DNA of 64,000 nucleotides from Streptomyces sp. CB01249 (GTDB lineage Bacteria; Actinomycetota; Actinomycetes; Streptomycetales; Streptomycetaceae): the NCBI RefSeq assembly GCF_001905735.1, contig NZ_LISW01000003.1, forward strand, positions 62,341 through 126,340, written 5' to 3'. The translations under genes were made by a program, and so were the position numbers. The notes beneath the pieces were generated by a model. That model searched no databases, had not been told where the DNA came from, and saw only the letters and a program-made list of their open reading frames with translations. The stretch's first letter is position 1; each line of letters begins with the position of its first letter. Positions 25,501 through 33,986 of this stretch are shown here, piece by piece.

Positions 25501-27921
25501 GGCCCCGTCGGGCGCGGTCTCGGCCTGGCCGTCCTCGCCCTGCGCGATCCACACCTCACCGGTCGCGGCGAGGTCCACGGTGCGCTCGGGCCCGTCGGCG
25601 GTGCCGGACTTCTCGACGGTGTACGGGACGGTGGCGGCGCCCTCGGGCACCTTGATCCACGCGAACGCGCCGTACGCGTCGCGCCCGGCGAAGGCGGCGG
25701 TGGTCTCGCCGGACTTGGCCTGCCAGCCGTCGTAGTCGCCGTCGGCGCGCTGGTAGTGGACGACGGCGTAGTCCCGCTCGACCGCGACGGGCTTGGCGGG
25801 GGCGGGTGCCTGTCCGGCGGTGGAGGAGGCGGTGGCGCTCGCGGTGCGGCCGGTGCGGTCCACCACGACGGCCTTGTAGCGCAGCGGTGTTCCGGCGGCG
25901 GTCTCGTCGCTCAGCGTCTGGGTGACCTTGTACGGGGCGTGGTCGGCGGTGCCGAGGGTGGTCCACTTGCCGTTGCCGGTCTGGGCGGCGAAGACGACCC
26001 GGTTGAGCGAGCCGCCGTCCACGTCGGCGGTCAGCTCGACGGTGCCGGTGGCGCCCGCGGCGGGGGCCTTCAGGGTGACGGAGGGCTTGGTCGCCGGGGC
26101 CGCGAGGGGCTTGGCCGCGCGGAGCACGAGGCTCGACAGGGCCGGGACGGTGACGGTGACCTTCCGGTCGGCGCCGCTGCGGACCGTGCCCTTGCCGCCG
26201 TACAGCGTACGGAAGTCCATGCGGGCGGATCCGGTGGGCAGCTCGACGGTCTTCGCGGAGGTGCCGTTGTTGGTGGCGACCAGGTACTCGTCGCCGCGCT
26301 TGGCGTCGGTGCGCGAGAAGGCGTACACCGAGCCCTCGGCGTACCGCTCGGTCTGGACGCCGTCGCGGAGCGCCGGGTTGTCCCGGGTCAGCTTCGAGAG
26401 GGCGGCGATGGTGCGGTAGAGCGGGTGGGTCGTGTCGTACGCGTCGGAGGCGTGCGTGCGGTCGGTGCCCAGCTCGTCGTCGTCCAGGTAGTCGGCGGTC
26501 TTCGAGGCGAACATCGTCTGGCGGGCGTCCTTGTCGCCGCCGGCACCCGTGAAGCCCTGCTCGTCGCCGTAGTAGACGACGGGGTTGCCCCGGCCGAGGA
26601 ACATCAGCTCGTTGGCGAGCTCCGCGCGCTTCACCAGCTCCGCGTCACCGGCCTCCGGGTTGTCCTGCTTGAGGAAGGTCCCGATGCGGCCCATGTCGTG
26701 GTTGCCGAGGAAGGTCACCTGCTCGTAGGCGTTGGCCTTGTCGGTGGTGTACCGGTAGTCGTCGCCGAAGACGGCGGCGAGCTTCGAGGCGGGGGCGCCC
26801 TGCGAGGCGTACTGGCGGGCCGCCTCCTGGAACGGGAAGTCGAGCGTGGCGTCCAGCCGCCCCTGCGTGACGTACGGCGAGGTGACGGCGGTGTCCGAGG
26901 AGTAGACCTCGCCGAACATGAAGAAGTCCTTGCGCCCGTGCTTGGCCGCGTACGCGTCGAGGGCGGTGGCCCACTGGGTCCAGAAGTCCATGTCGACGTG
27001 CTTGACGGTGTCGATCCGGAACCCGTCGATGTCGAAGTCGCGGACCCACTTCTCGTAGATCTTCTCCATGCCGGAGACGACCTCGGGCCGCTCGGTCCAC
27101 AGGTCGTCGAGCCCGGAGAAGTCGCCGTACGTGGTGGACTCCCCGGCGTACGTCGAGTCGCCCCGGTTGTGGTACATCGTCGGGTCGTTGAGCCAGGACG
27201 GCGTCTTGCCGCCGCCGCTGACCGGCTTGTACGGGAAGGAGTCGGCGTCCACCTTCGCCATGCCGGCGGCGTCGTCGAAGGGGCGCCCGTCGCGGTCGAG
27301 GTAGGGGTAGGCGCCCTTGGACTTGTAGCCGTAGGTCTTCTCGGCGTAGTCGACGGTGTCGGCGGTGTGGTTGGTGATGACGTCGAAGAAGACCTTCATG
27401 CCCTTGCGGTGGGCCTTGTCGATCAGCTTGGTCAGGTCGGCGTTGGTGCCGAAGTGAGGGTCGACCTGGGTGAAGTCGGTGATCCAGTAGCCGTGGTAAC
27501 CGGCCGAGGCGTCCTTGCCGGCGCCCTGGACGGGCCGGTTCCTGAAGATCGGCGCGAGCCAGATGGCGGTGGTGCCGAGCCCCTTGATGTAGTCGAGCCG
27601 GTCGGTCAGCCCCTTGAGGTCGCCGCCCTGGTAGAACCCCTTGTCGGTGGGGTCGTAGCCGGTCTCCAGGCGCGAACCGGTGAGCCCGCCGCGGTCGTTG
27701 CGGGTGTCCCCGTTGGCGAACCGGTCGGGCATCACGAAGTAGAACTGCTCGCGGGTCAGGTCGTGCCGGGTGGCCTGGGCGGCCAGCTTGGCGTCCGAGG
27801 GCGCGGCGGGCGGCCGGGCCGCGGCGGCGGGCAGCGCGGGCACCAGGGCCGCGCACAGGGCGGCCGCGACGACGGCGGTCGCCGTTCTGGGTGCGGGCAC
27901 GCGCGGGTACGGACGTTTCAC
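22597..27921 (-). CDS. pulA: secreted amylopullulanase-like enzyme, two GH13 domains
   Basis: A 1774-aa protein with a Sec signal peptide (TATAVVAAALCAALVPALPA). The N-terminal GH13 unit has FRIDTVKHVD (nucleophile Asp about 302), FMFGEVYS (acid Glu about 334) and LGNHDMGRI (Asp about 409). Starch-binding PUD-like modules follow (VHYQRADGDYDGW and LHYYRADGDYDGW, a duplicated segment). The C-terminal pullulanase unit has FNWGYDPLHY, MDVVYNHTV, VDGFRFDLMGHH (about 1377), LYGEGWNF (about 1416) and YADAHDNETL (about 1548). It should cut alpha-1,4 and alpha-1,6 bonds of starch, pullulan and glycogen outside the cell. It is about twice the length of single-domain pullulanases and follows the amylase on the same strand. 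Confidence 0.9.
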   Translation of the reverse strand: MKRPYPRVPAPRTATAVVAAALCAALVPALPAAAARPPAAPSDAKLAAQATRHDLTREQFYFVMPDRFANGDTRNDRGGLTGSRLETGYDPTDKGFYQGGDLKGLTDRLDYIKGLGTTAIWLAPIFRNRPVQGAGKDASAGYHGYWITDFTQVDPHFGTNADLTKLIDKAHRKGMKVFFDVITNHTADTVDYAEKTYGYKSKGAYPYLDRDGRPFDDAAGMAKVDADSFPYKPVSGGGKTPSWLNDPTMYHNRGDSTYAGESTTYGDFSGLDDLWTERPEVVSGMEKIYEKWVRDFDIDGFRIDTVKHVDMDFWTQWATALDAYAAKHGRKDFFMFGEVYSSDTAVTSPYVTQGRLDATLDFPFQEAARQYASQGAPASKLAAVFGDDYRYTTDKANAYEQVTFLGNHDMGRIGTFLKQDNPEAGDAELVKRAELANELMFLGRGNPVVYYGDEQGFTGAGGDKDARQTMFASKTADYLDDDELGTDRTHASDAYDTTHPLYRTIAALSKLTRDNPALRDGVQTERYAEGSVYAFSRTDAKRGDEYLVATNNGTSAKTVELPTGSARMDFRTLYGGKGTVRSGADRKVTVTVPALSSLVLRAAKPLAAPATKPSVTLKAPAAGATGTVELTADVDGGSLNRVVFAAQTGNGKWTTLGTADHAPYKVTQTLSDETAAGTPLRYKAVVVDRTGRTASATASSTAGQAPAPAKPVAVERDYAVVHYQRADGDYDGWQAKSGETTAAFAGRDAYGAFAWIKVPEGAATVPYTVEKSGTADGPERTVDLAATGEVWIAQGEDGQAETAPDGAYPEQDTTKAVLHYYRADGDYDGWGLHTWTGAEEPTDWAKPLQPVKKDASGLTFEVPLADGATSLSYILHRGDEKDLPSDQSLDLATYGHEVWMLGGQGGYLLPQAGGVPTPDLTKAEAQWIDADTVVWKVKATEATSQQLVYAEKGGITVEDGALSDEGQWLRLTPAALTDAQKAKYPHLKDYPAFTVDVRDRDRVRDALRGQLIATQRAANGALLAATGVQSAGVLDDLYGAKATGAALGPVFRHGTPTLSVWAPTARTVALELDGKTVPMRRDDRTGVWSVTGKKSWTGKPYRYVVNVWAPTVQKLVTNKVTDPYSTALTTDSARSLVVDLEDRKLAPKGWDTLRKPAAVPLRDAQIQELQIRDFSIADPTSKHPGEYLAFTDTRSDGMKHLKQLADSGTSYVHLLPAFDIGTIPEKKKDQAEPACDLSVYAPDSAEQQACVAKAAAKDAFNWGYDPLHYTVPEGSYASDPDGTKRTVEFRQMVQGINGAGLRTVMDVVYNHTVASGQDGKSVLDRIVPGYYQRLLEDGTVATSTCCANTAPENTMMGKLVVDSIVTWAKEYKVDGFRFDLMGHHPKANILAVRKALDALTVAKDGVDGKKIILYGEGWNFGEIADDARFVQATQKNMAGTGIATFSDRARDAVRGGSPFDEDPGVQGFATGLYTDPNTSTANGTQAEQKARLLHYQDLIKVGLTGNLADYTFTDTTGATVKGSGVDYNGAPAGYAAAPGDALAYADAHDNETLYDALAFKLPAGTSAADRARMQVLAMATATLSQGPALSQAGTDLLRSKSLDRNSFDSGDWFNALHWDCRAGNGFGRGLPPAADNEAKWSYAKPLLTNATVTPGCAQINGASAAYQDLLTIRTTEQDFDLASAAQVQSRLAFPLSGKDETPGVITMRLGKLVVVFNAAPGTTTQKVTALAGKDYALHPVQAKGADLTVKKSSYERSSGSFTVPGRTVAVFTLR

Positions 27922-27956
27922 TCGGGCTCTCCTAGCAGGGGTACGGGGGTGTGCGG

Positions 27957-27990
27957 GGCCGGACGGGCCGCTGGGGGACGGCCCGTCCGG
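27957..27990 (-). terminator. hairpin between amylase and pullulanase genes
   Basis: A perfect 12-bp stem (27957-27968 with 27979-27990) and a 10-nt loop. It lies 17 nt after the amylase stop and 36 nt before the pullulanase start, so it would end or reduce read-through from the amylase gene. Confidence 0.7.
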
Positions 27991-28006
27991 CGGTGGGGGG
28001 TGGAGG

Positions 28007-29722
28007 TCAGCCGCGCCAGACGTCGGTGGTCAGCGTGACCCTGCCGGAGGACGGCACCGTGGCCGTGCGGTTGGCACCGCTCTCCCAGGTCACGTTGCCG
28101 CTCGCGTCCTTGCGGATGTACTTGTACTCGAACGCGGTGCCCGCGGGCATGTTCACGTCGAGCTTCCAGACCGGGTACGTCGCCGGGTCCAGCTTCAGCG
28201 CGCTGCCGGTGTTCCAGTTGCCGAGGGCGGACTGGTTGCCGGTGACGTAGATGTTCTGGCCGAGCTGGGTGGTGGCGTTGACGCCGAAGGAGGCGCCGGA
28301 GGTGCCGGTCCCCGTACCCGGGTCGGTGGTGCCGGTGGAGCCGCCGCAGGTGCGGGCGCCGGTGTGCAGGGCGAGCGCGGTGTTGGCGCCGAGGGTCGCG
28401 GTGAACTGGCCGGAGCCGTTGACCGTGACGCCCGTGCCGGACTGGACGTCGCAGTAGTCGCCGGCGGGCAGCGAGGTCTGGAAGGTGCGCGTCAGCGAGG
28501 AGCCCTCGTGGTTGATCGCCACGTACGCCTTGGAGCCGCGCCCGAAGGCGATCTGGTCGCCGCCGTTGTCCCACCAGTTGGTGACGGCCTCACCGCGCGC
28601 GGTGTTGCGGAAGCCGACCATGGAGGAGATCTCGCGCCAGGCGTGCTGGCACTTCCAGCCGTCGCTGTAGCAGGCGTTCACCGTGCCGCCGTTGGGCGGG
28701 CCCGCGTCCTTGTCGGACCACTCGTAGCCGGAGTGGACGTCGGGCGAGCCGTAGGGCCAGGCCAGCATGAACACGCTGGCGAGCGTGTAATTGGCGCCGT
28801 CCTTGTAGTTCAGCGTGTCGCCGCCCCGCTCGGTGTCGTGGTTGTCCACGAACACCGCGGCCGTCGAGGAGGGCATGAAGCCCCAGCCCTCGCCGAAGTT
28901 CTTCAGGTTGGCGAGGTTCTCGTTGTTGAAGACCTGCTTGAGGCTGCGGGCGTAGCGGAATTCCTGGACGTCGCCGTTGCCCGCGTACTCGTCGGGCGAG
29001 ACGGCCTCGCCGGCCCCGTAGATCGCCTCCTGCTTCCAGTAGACGCCCGGGTTGCTCAGCCGGGACTTGATGTTGGCGAGGTCACCGGCGGGCATGTGCT
29101 TGGCCGCGTCGATGCGGAATCCGTCGACTCCGAGCGAGAGCAGGTCGTTGAGGTATCCGGCGATCTTCCCGCGTACGTAGTCCTCACCGGTGTCCAGGTC
29201 GGCGAGCCCGACCAGCTCGCAGTTCTGGACGTTGGCGCGGTCGCCGTAGTTGCTGATCTGGGCGGTGCAGTCGTCCATGTCGGCCGAGGAGTAGAGGCCG
29301 GGGTAGTTGTACTTGGTGTACGAGCTGCCGCCCGTGCCGGTGCCCGAACCGCTGGTCATGTGATTGATGACGGAGTCCGCGACGACCTTGACGCCCGCGC
29401 TGTGGCAGGTGCTGACCATGTTGGCGAAGGACGTACGGTCTCCGAGCCGCCCGGCGATCTTGTAGCTGACCGGCTGGTACGAGGTCCACCACTGGCTGCC
29501 CTGGATGTGCTCCTGGGGCGGCGAGACCTGGACGAAGCCGTATCCGGCCGGGCCGAGGGTGTCCGTACACGCCTTGGCGACGGAGTCGAACTTCCACTCG
29601 AAGAGGACGGCGGTGACGTCCTTGGTGCCCGGGGCGGATGCCTCGGCCGTCGTGGCGGGGACCACGAGGGCGGCGGCTCCCGCGACGAGGGCGAGCGCGG
29701 CAGACAGGGGTCTGCTGGCCAT
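28007..29722 (-). CDS. amy: secreted alpha-amylase with CBM20 starch-binding domain
   Basis: A 571-aa endo-alpha-1,4-glucanase. The signal peptide is ASRPLSAALALVAGAAALVVP, ending at about residue 29. The GH13 catalytic motifs are VVADSVINH, VDGFRIDAAKH (nucleophile Asp about 204), YGAGEAVS (Glu about 239) and FVDNHDTERG (Asp about 296). A Gly/Thr-rich linker (STGTTDPGTGTGTSG) joins a C-terminal CBM20 starch-binding module (QNIYVTGNQSALGNW, FEYKYIRKDASG). The ATG at 29722 starts the signal. Upstream TTCTTGC/GCAAGAA palindromes match the malE-region motifs and predict MalR control and maltose induction. Confidence 0.95.
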   Translation of the reverse strand: MASRPLSAALALVAGAAALVVPATTAEASAPGTKDVTAVLFEWKFDSVAKACTDTLGPAGYGFVQVSPPQEHIQGSQWWTSYQPVSYKIAGRLGDRTSFANMVSTCHSAGVKVVADSVINHMTSGSGTGTGGSSYTKYNYPGLYSSADMDDCTAQISNYGDRANVQNCELVGLADLDTGEDYVRGKIAGYLNDLLSLGVDGFRIDAAKHMPAGDLANIKSRLSNPGVYWKQEAIYGAGEAVSPDEYAGNGDVQEFRYARSLKQVFNNENLANLKNFGEGWGFMPSSTAAVFVDNHDTERGGDTLNYKDGANYTLASVFMLAWPYGSPDVHSGYEWSDKDAGPPNGGTVNACYSDGWKCQHAWREISSMVGFRNTARGEAVTNWWDNGGDQIAFGRGSKAYVAINHEGSSLTRTFQTSLPAGDYCDVQSGTGVTVNGSGQFTATLGANTALALHTGARTCGGSTGTTDPGTGTGTSGASFGVNATTQLGQNIYVTGNQSALGNWNTGSALKLDPATYPVWKLDVNMPAGTAFEYKYIRKDASGNVTWESGANRTATVPSSGRVTLTTDVWRG

Positions 29723-30153
29723 GTTTTCCTCCTGCTGTGGGGGAAACTGCGGGTGACGGTGCAGCCTCATCGGCAACGCGCCCTGCCCTCAAGGCTCCTG
29801 AAGGTTCTTGCTGCAAGAATGCAAACCTTGCCGCAGCGAGACCGTACGAGCCCGGCAGGTCCCGGTCAACCCTTTGGACATCACCCGCTCACATCCACGA
29901 AATACCGCGGATTTCTTCCTGCAAGGTCTTACGCAAGACATTGCAGCCCTGTTACGTTTCTCCCGACTCCGGTCCGGCCGGCCGGGGGTCCCGTTACCCC
30001 GGGCCCCACGCGCCCGGGCGGCCGGGCCGGTCAGGAACACGAGAGGCACCGGCGGTCACACCTCCCCGCCGGCCCACTCCGGGCCGACCTCCGGTGCCTC
30101 TCCTGTGTCGGCCCGCCCCGGGCCCGCTCCCGGCCCGCGGCTAGGCTCGCCCC
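29723..30153. promoter_or_regulatory. amylase / 30154 divergent control region
   Basis: A 431-bp gap with no credible ORF. It holds a 7-bp-arm palindrome TTCTTGC-t-GCAAGAA (29805-29819) and a longer imperfect palindrome from CTGCAA to TTGCAG (29919-29946). A 12-bp inverted repeat (30041-30052 with 30091-30102, GAGAGGCACCGG) follows. The first two share the CTTGCA/TGCAAG core found near malE. The last lies just before the plus-strand gene. A likely arrangement is the malR-type operators for the amylase plus a hairpin in the leader of the plus-strand gene. Confidence 0.55.
30142..30147 (+). promoter_or_regulatory. -10 box of a leaderless promoter
   Basis: TAGGCT ends 6 nt before the ATG at 30154, with no Shine-Dalgarno between. 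Confidence 0.45.
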
Positions 30154-31092
30154 ATGTGGCCAGGAGAGCAGTCGCACCCCGATCAGCCCAACACGCCCGG
30201 CACGCAGCCCGGTTCGCACCCGGCGCAGCCCGGCCGCGGCACCCCCGACTGGCACGCCGCGCCCACCATGGGCATGAGTGCCCCGGAACCGCCCCGCCCC
30301 CGCCGCAACCGGACCACGGTCGCCGTGGTGGCCGCGTCCGCCGCGGTCGTCGTGGCCTGCGCGGCCGTGGGCTACCTGACCCTGCGCGACGACGGGAACG
30401 ACGAGGCGGGTCCGCAGCCGACGCCCACCGCGAGCGCGTCCGCGAGCACCGACAAGACGGACCGGGGCGCCGGAGGCGGCGGCGCGGACCCGCTCGTCCC
30501 CGGCTGGAACACGGTGGTCAACGCCAAGCGCGGCATCACCTTCGACGTGCCCGTCTCCTGGAAGCGCCAGTCCGCGAGCTGGGTCAGCTACGTCACGGAG
30601 AACGACGACCCCAAGGAGAAGCCGCTGGTCGCGATGATGGCCCCGGCGATCCTCAAGGAGAAGTGGTGCACCTCCGACGACGACAAGGACGGCAGCCCCG
30701 ACACGTACTCGCTGGCCTCCGTCGGCACCACCGGCGAGCAGGGCGCCAAGAGCGCGGCCGAGGCCGCCGAGGACACCGCGAAGACCTGGGTCTACGGCCT
30801 CTACACCCAGCCCGACCGCTCGCGCCTGACGGTGGGTGAGCCCGAGTCGTTCCGTACGAAGTCGGGCGTCGAGGGCAGCCTCGTCACGGTCACGTCGTCC
30901 GGGTCGCCGAAGAAGGGCAAGTGCGACACCGACGGCAAGGCGATGACGTTCGCCTTCAAGAACGCGGAGGGCAGGTTCGTCTCGTGGACCTACGTCGGGG
31001 CGCACGACGTCCCGGACGAGGTGTCCGACACCACGATCCGCCAGATCCTCTCGACCGTACGCCTCTTCAAGGACGGCGACGGCGAGGACTGA
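30154..31092 (+). CDS. membrane-anchored hypothetical protein
   Basis: A 312-aa protein. A Pro/Gly-rich cytoplasmic tail (residues 1-50) is followed by a single TM helix (TTVAVVAASAAVVVACAAVGYL, about 54-74). A Thr/Ser/Gly linker leads to an extracytoplasmic domain (GITFDVPVSWKRQS, LVTVTSSGSPKKGKC, FVSWTYVGAHDVPD) with paired cysteines. This is a common streptomycete layout of unknown function. It is leaderless and convergent with the LacI gene. It is not obviously part of sugar uptake. Confidence 0.7.
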   Translation: MWPGEQSHPDQPNTPGTQPGSHPAQPGRGTPDWHAAPTMGMSAPEPPRPRRNRTTVAVVAASAAVVVACAAVGYLTLRDDGNDEAGPQPTPTASASASTDKTDRGAGGGGADPLVPGWNTVVNAKRGITFDVPVSWKRQSASWVSYVTENDDPKEKPLVAMMAPAILKEKWCTSDDDKDGSPDTYSLASVGTTGEQGAKSAAEAAEDTAKTWVYGLYTQPDRSRLTVGEPESFRTKSGVEGSLVTVTSSGSPKKGKCDTDGKAMTFAFKNAEGRFVSWTYVGAHDVPDEVSDTTIRQILSTVRLFKDGDGED

Positions 31093-31106
31093 CCCGCCCG
31101 TCGAGG

Positions 31107-31131
31107 GCCGGGTCCCCCCTCCGGACCCGGC
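31107..31131. terminator. terminator between convergent genes
   Basis: GCCGGGTCC (31107-31115) pairs with GGACCCGGC (31123-31131) around a 7-nt loop and is followed by a T/C-rich run, between the plus-strand gene and the convergent LacI gene. Confidence 0.7.
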
Positions 31132-31154
31132 TCCCTTCCTGTGCGCGTGCCCAT

Positions 31155-32213
31155 TCAGGCGCTGCGCAGCGCCGCCGTCGAGCCCCGGACCACCAGCTCC
31201 GGCTGGAACACGTACTCCGTGCGCTGTACGGGGCTGCCGCCGATCTCTTCGAGCAGCGCGCCCACCGCGGCCGCCGCCATCGCCTGCACCGGCTGGCGGA
31301 CCGTGGTCAGCGGCGGGTCGGTGAACGCGATGAGCTGCGAGTCGTCGAAGCCCACCACGGACACGTCGCGCGGCACGTCGAGCCCCCGGTCCCGGGCCGC
31401 GCGGACGACGCCCAGCGCCATCAGGTCGCTGCCGCAGACGATCCCCGTGCATCCCCGGTCGAGCAGCGCGCCCGCCGCGACCTGGCCGCCCTCGACGCTG
31501 AACAGCGTGGAGCAGACCAGGAGTTCGGCGTCCGCGCGGTCCAGGCCGAGCACCGAGACCGCGGCGTCCACGAAGCCGTCCCGCTTCCGGCGTGAGGGCA
31601 CATAGCGCTGCGGCCCTATGGCCAGGCCCACCCGGCGGTGGCCGAGTTCGGCGAGATGGCTCACCGCCATCCGCACGGCGGCGGTGTCGTCGGGCGAGAC
31701 GAACGGGGCGCTGATCCGCTCGTTGTATCCGTTGATCAGGACGAACGGCACCCCGCGCTCGGTCAGCGCGGCATAGCGCGCCGGGTCGGCCGAGGTGTCG
31801 GCGTGCAGCCCGGACAGGAAGACGATGCCGCCGACGCCGCGCTCGACCAGCTGCTCGACCAGCTCGTCCTCGGTGGCGCCGCCGGGCAGCTGGGTGCAGA
31901 GCACCGGCGTGTAGCCGTGCCCGGCGAGCACCTGCTCCACGGACTGGGCGAACGCCGGGAAGATCGGGTTGGTCAGCTCGGGGGTGACCAGCCCGATCAG
32001 CCCGGCGCTGCGCTGCCGCAGCCGCACGGGCCGTTCGTAGCCCAGGATGTCGAGCGCCGCGAGCACCCGCTGACGCGTGGTGTCCGCGACGCCCGGCTTG
32101 CCGTTGAGCACCCGGCTGACGGTCGCCTCGCTGACGGACGCCTGGCCGGCGATGTCCGACAGCCTGAGCGCACCGCCCGCGCCGGGGCCCCTCGGCAGGG
32201 GGACGGTCGTCAC
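31155..32213 (-). CDS. LacI family regulator (second, MalR-like)
   Basis: A 352-aa protein. The LacI HTH is LRLSDIAGQASVSEATVSRVLNG at residues 17-39, followed by the hinge and a periplasmic-binding-like domain (GLIGLVTPELTNPIFPAF, GGIVFLSGLHADTSAD, VSVVGFDDSQLIAFTDPPLTTVRQP). It is strikingly like MalR (37555) in both halves, including the LNGKPGV recognition region, so operator specificity is probably shared. The GTG at 32213 overlaps the aglA stop (GTGA), so it is translationally coupled to and part of the mal operon. A product-sensing feedback role is an inference. Confidence 0.9.
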   Translation of the reverse strand: MTTVPLPRGPGAGGALRLSDIAGQASVSEATVSRVLNGKPGVADTTRQRVLAALDILGYERPVRLRQRSAGLIGLVTPELTNPIFPAFAQSVEQVLAGHGYTPVLCTQLPGGATEDELVEQLVERGVGGIVFLSGLHADTSADPARYAALTERGVPFVLINGYNERISAPFVSPDDTAAVRMAVSHLAELGHRRVGLAIGPQRYVPSRRKRDGFVDAAVSVLGLDRADAELLVCSTLFSVEGGQVAAGALLDRGCTGIVCGSDLMALGVVRAARDRGLDVPRDVSVVGFDDSQLIAFTDPPLTTVRQPVQAMAAAAVGALLEEIGGSPVQRTEYVFQPELVVRGSTAALRSA

Positions 32214-33886
32214 ACCGTCCACCACACCGTGGTGTCGGCGGGCAGCTCGACCGTGTCGCCGTCGGCCTCGACCGGCGCGCTGGACAGCAGGGCCGTGCCC
32301 GGTACGGGGATGCGGACCGGGGCGCCCGTGGTGTTGACGGTGCAGACGAACCCGGGGCGGGCGAAGGCGAGCAGCCCCTCCGGGGCGTCCAGCCAGCGCA
32401 CCTCGGCGCCCGCGCCGAGCCCGGGGTGCGCCCGGCGGGCGGCGATGGCGGCCCGGTACAGCTCCAGGGTGGAGCCGGCCGCGCCGGTCTGCGCCTCGAC
32501 GCTCAGCTCGCCCCAGCCGGTGGGCTGCGGGAGCCAGCTGCCGCCCGCGCCAAAGCCGTACGAGGAGCCCTCGCGGGTCCACGGGATCGGGACGCGGCAG
32601 CCGTCGCGGAAGCCGTCCTGGCCGTCGGCCCGGAAGAACGACGGGTCCTGGCGGGCCTCGTCGGGCAGGTCGGTGACGTCGGGCAGGCCGAGCTCCTCGC
32701 CCTGGTAGACGTAGGCGGAGCCGGGCAGCGCCAGCATCAGCAGGCTCGCCGCGCGGGCCCGGCGCAGCCCCAGCTCGCGGTCGCCGGGGGTGCGGATCTG
32801 GGTGCCGAGGCCCGCGGGGTTGGCGAACCGGGTGGCGTGCCGGGTGACGTCGTGGTTGGAGAGCACCCAGGTGGTGGGGGCGCCGACGGGCCGCATGGCG
32901 TCGAGCGAGGTGTCGATGACCTCGCGGAGCGCGGCGGCGTCCCAGGCGGTGGCCAGGTACTGGAAGTTGAACGCCTGGTGCATCTCGTCGGGGCGCACGT
33001 AGTTGGCGGTGCGCTCGACGGTCGGCGTCCACGCCTCGGCGACGGCGATCCTGTCGCCCGGGTACTCGTCCAGGATGGTGCGCCAGCTGCGGTAGATCTC
33101 GTGCACCCCGTCCTGGTCGAAGAACGGCATGACATCGTTTCCGAGCAGCTTCAGCTGGTCGTGGGTGCCCAGGTCCGGCAGCCCCTCGGCCTTGACCAGG
33201 CCGTGCGCGACGTCCACCCGGAAGCCGTCGACGCCCATGTCGAGCCAGAAACGCAGGATCGAGCGGAACTCGTCGGCGACGGCCGGGTGCTCCCAGTTGA
33301 AGTCGGGCTGCTCGGGCGCGAAGAGGTGGAGGTACCAGTCGCCGGGGGTGCCGTCCGGGTTGGCCGTGCGGGTCCAGGCGGGGCCGCCGAAGATGGACTC
33401 CCAGTCGTTGGGCGGGAGTTCGCCGTTCGCGCCCTTGCCGGGGCGGAAGTGGTAGCGGTCGCGCAGGGCGGAGCCGGGGCCCTCGGTGAGCGCGCGCTTG
33501 AACCACTCGTGCTGGTCGGAGGAGTGGTTGGGCACCAGGTCGACGATGATCCGCAGGCCCAGGTCGTGGGCGTCGCGGATGAGCGCGTCGGCGTCCAGCA
33601 GGGTGCCGAACATCGGGTCGATGGCCCGGTAGTCGGCGACGTCGTACCCGGCGTCGGCCTGCGGGGACGCGTAGAAGGGGCTGAGCCAGACCGCGTCGAC
33701 GCCGAGCTCCCTGAGGTACGGGAGTCTGCCGCGTACGCCTGCGAGATCGCCCATGCCGTCACCGTTGCCGTCGGCGAAGCTGCGCGGATAGACCTGGTAG
33801 ATCACCGCGTCCTGCCACCAGCCGGTGCGGTGGCCGGCGGCGTCGTCGGACGTGCCGGTGGAGGGGGCAGCGAGGTGCTGGGTCAT
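32210..33886 (-). CDS. aglA: intracellular alpha-glucosidase / GH13
   Basis: A 558-aa cytoplasmic GH13 enzyme without signal peptide. Motifs: AVIYQVYPRSFADGNGDGMG, VDLVPNHSSDQHEWF, VDGFRVDVAHG (nucleophile Asp about 223), IAVAEAWTP (Glu about 282) and VLSNHDVTRH (Asp about 345). It splits imported maltose and maltodextrins into glucose. It lies 100 bp after malG; a hairpin in that gap may lower its expression relative to the transporter. It overlaps the second LacI gene by 4 nt. Confidence 0.93.
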   Translation of the reverse strand: MTQHLAAPSTGTSDDAAGHRTGWWQDAVIYQVYPRSFADGNGDGMGDLAGVRGRLPYLRELGVDAVWLSPFYASPQADAGYDVADYRAIDPMFGTLLDADALIRDAHDLGLRIIVDLVPNHSSDQHEWFKRALTEGPGSALRDRYHFRPGKGANGELPPNDWESIFGGPAWTRTANPDGTPGDWYLHLFAPEQPDFNWEHPAVADEFRSILRFWLDMGVDGFRVDVAHGLVKAEGLPDLGTHDQLKLLGNDVMPFFDQDGVHEIYRSWRTILDEYPGDRIAVAEAWTPTVERTANYVRPDEMHQAFNFQYLATAWDAAALREVIDTSLDAMRPVGAPTTWVLSNHDVTRHATRFANPAGLGTQIRTPGDRELGLRRARAASLLMLALPGSAYVYQGEELGLPDVTDLPDEARQDPSFFRADGQDGFRDGCRVPIPWTREGSSYGFGAGGSWLPQPTGWGELSVEAQTGAAGSTLELYRAAIAARRAHPGLGAGAEVRWLDAPEGLLAFARPGFVCTVNTTGAPVRIPVPGTALLSSAPVEADGDTVELPADTTVWWTV

Positions 33887-33913
33887 GTCGTCCCTGGGGT
33901 GTCTGGGTGGGGG

Positions 33914-33948
33914 GTGGCGCCGGGACCGGGTCGGGATTCCGGCGCCAC
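33914..33948 (-). terminator. intercistronic hairpin between malG and aglA
   Basis: A perfect 10-bp stem, GTGGCGCCGG (33914-33923) with its inverse (33939-33948), and a 15-nt loop. There is no T-run, so partial termination or mRNA 3'-end protection is more likely than full termination. Confidence 0.55.
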
Positions 33949-33986
33949 CGTGACTGGTGCGTGCGTGCGGGTCGTACGGGCGGTAC

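Noticed and set aside
22708..28038. Long plus-strand ORF (1776 aa) opposite the pullulanase gene
   Set aside because: It is the mirror of a high-GC gene on the other strand, with Gly/Val/Arg-rich low-complexity translation and no domain motifs; the minus-strand gene has all GH13 motifs.
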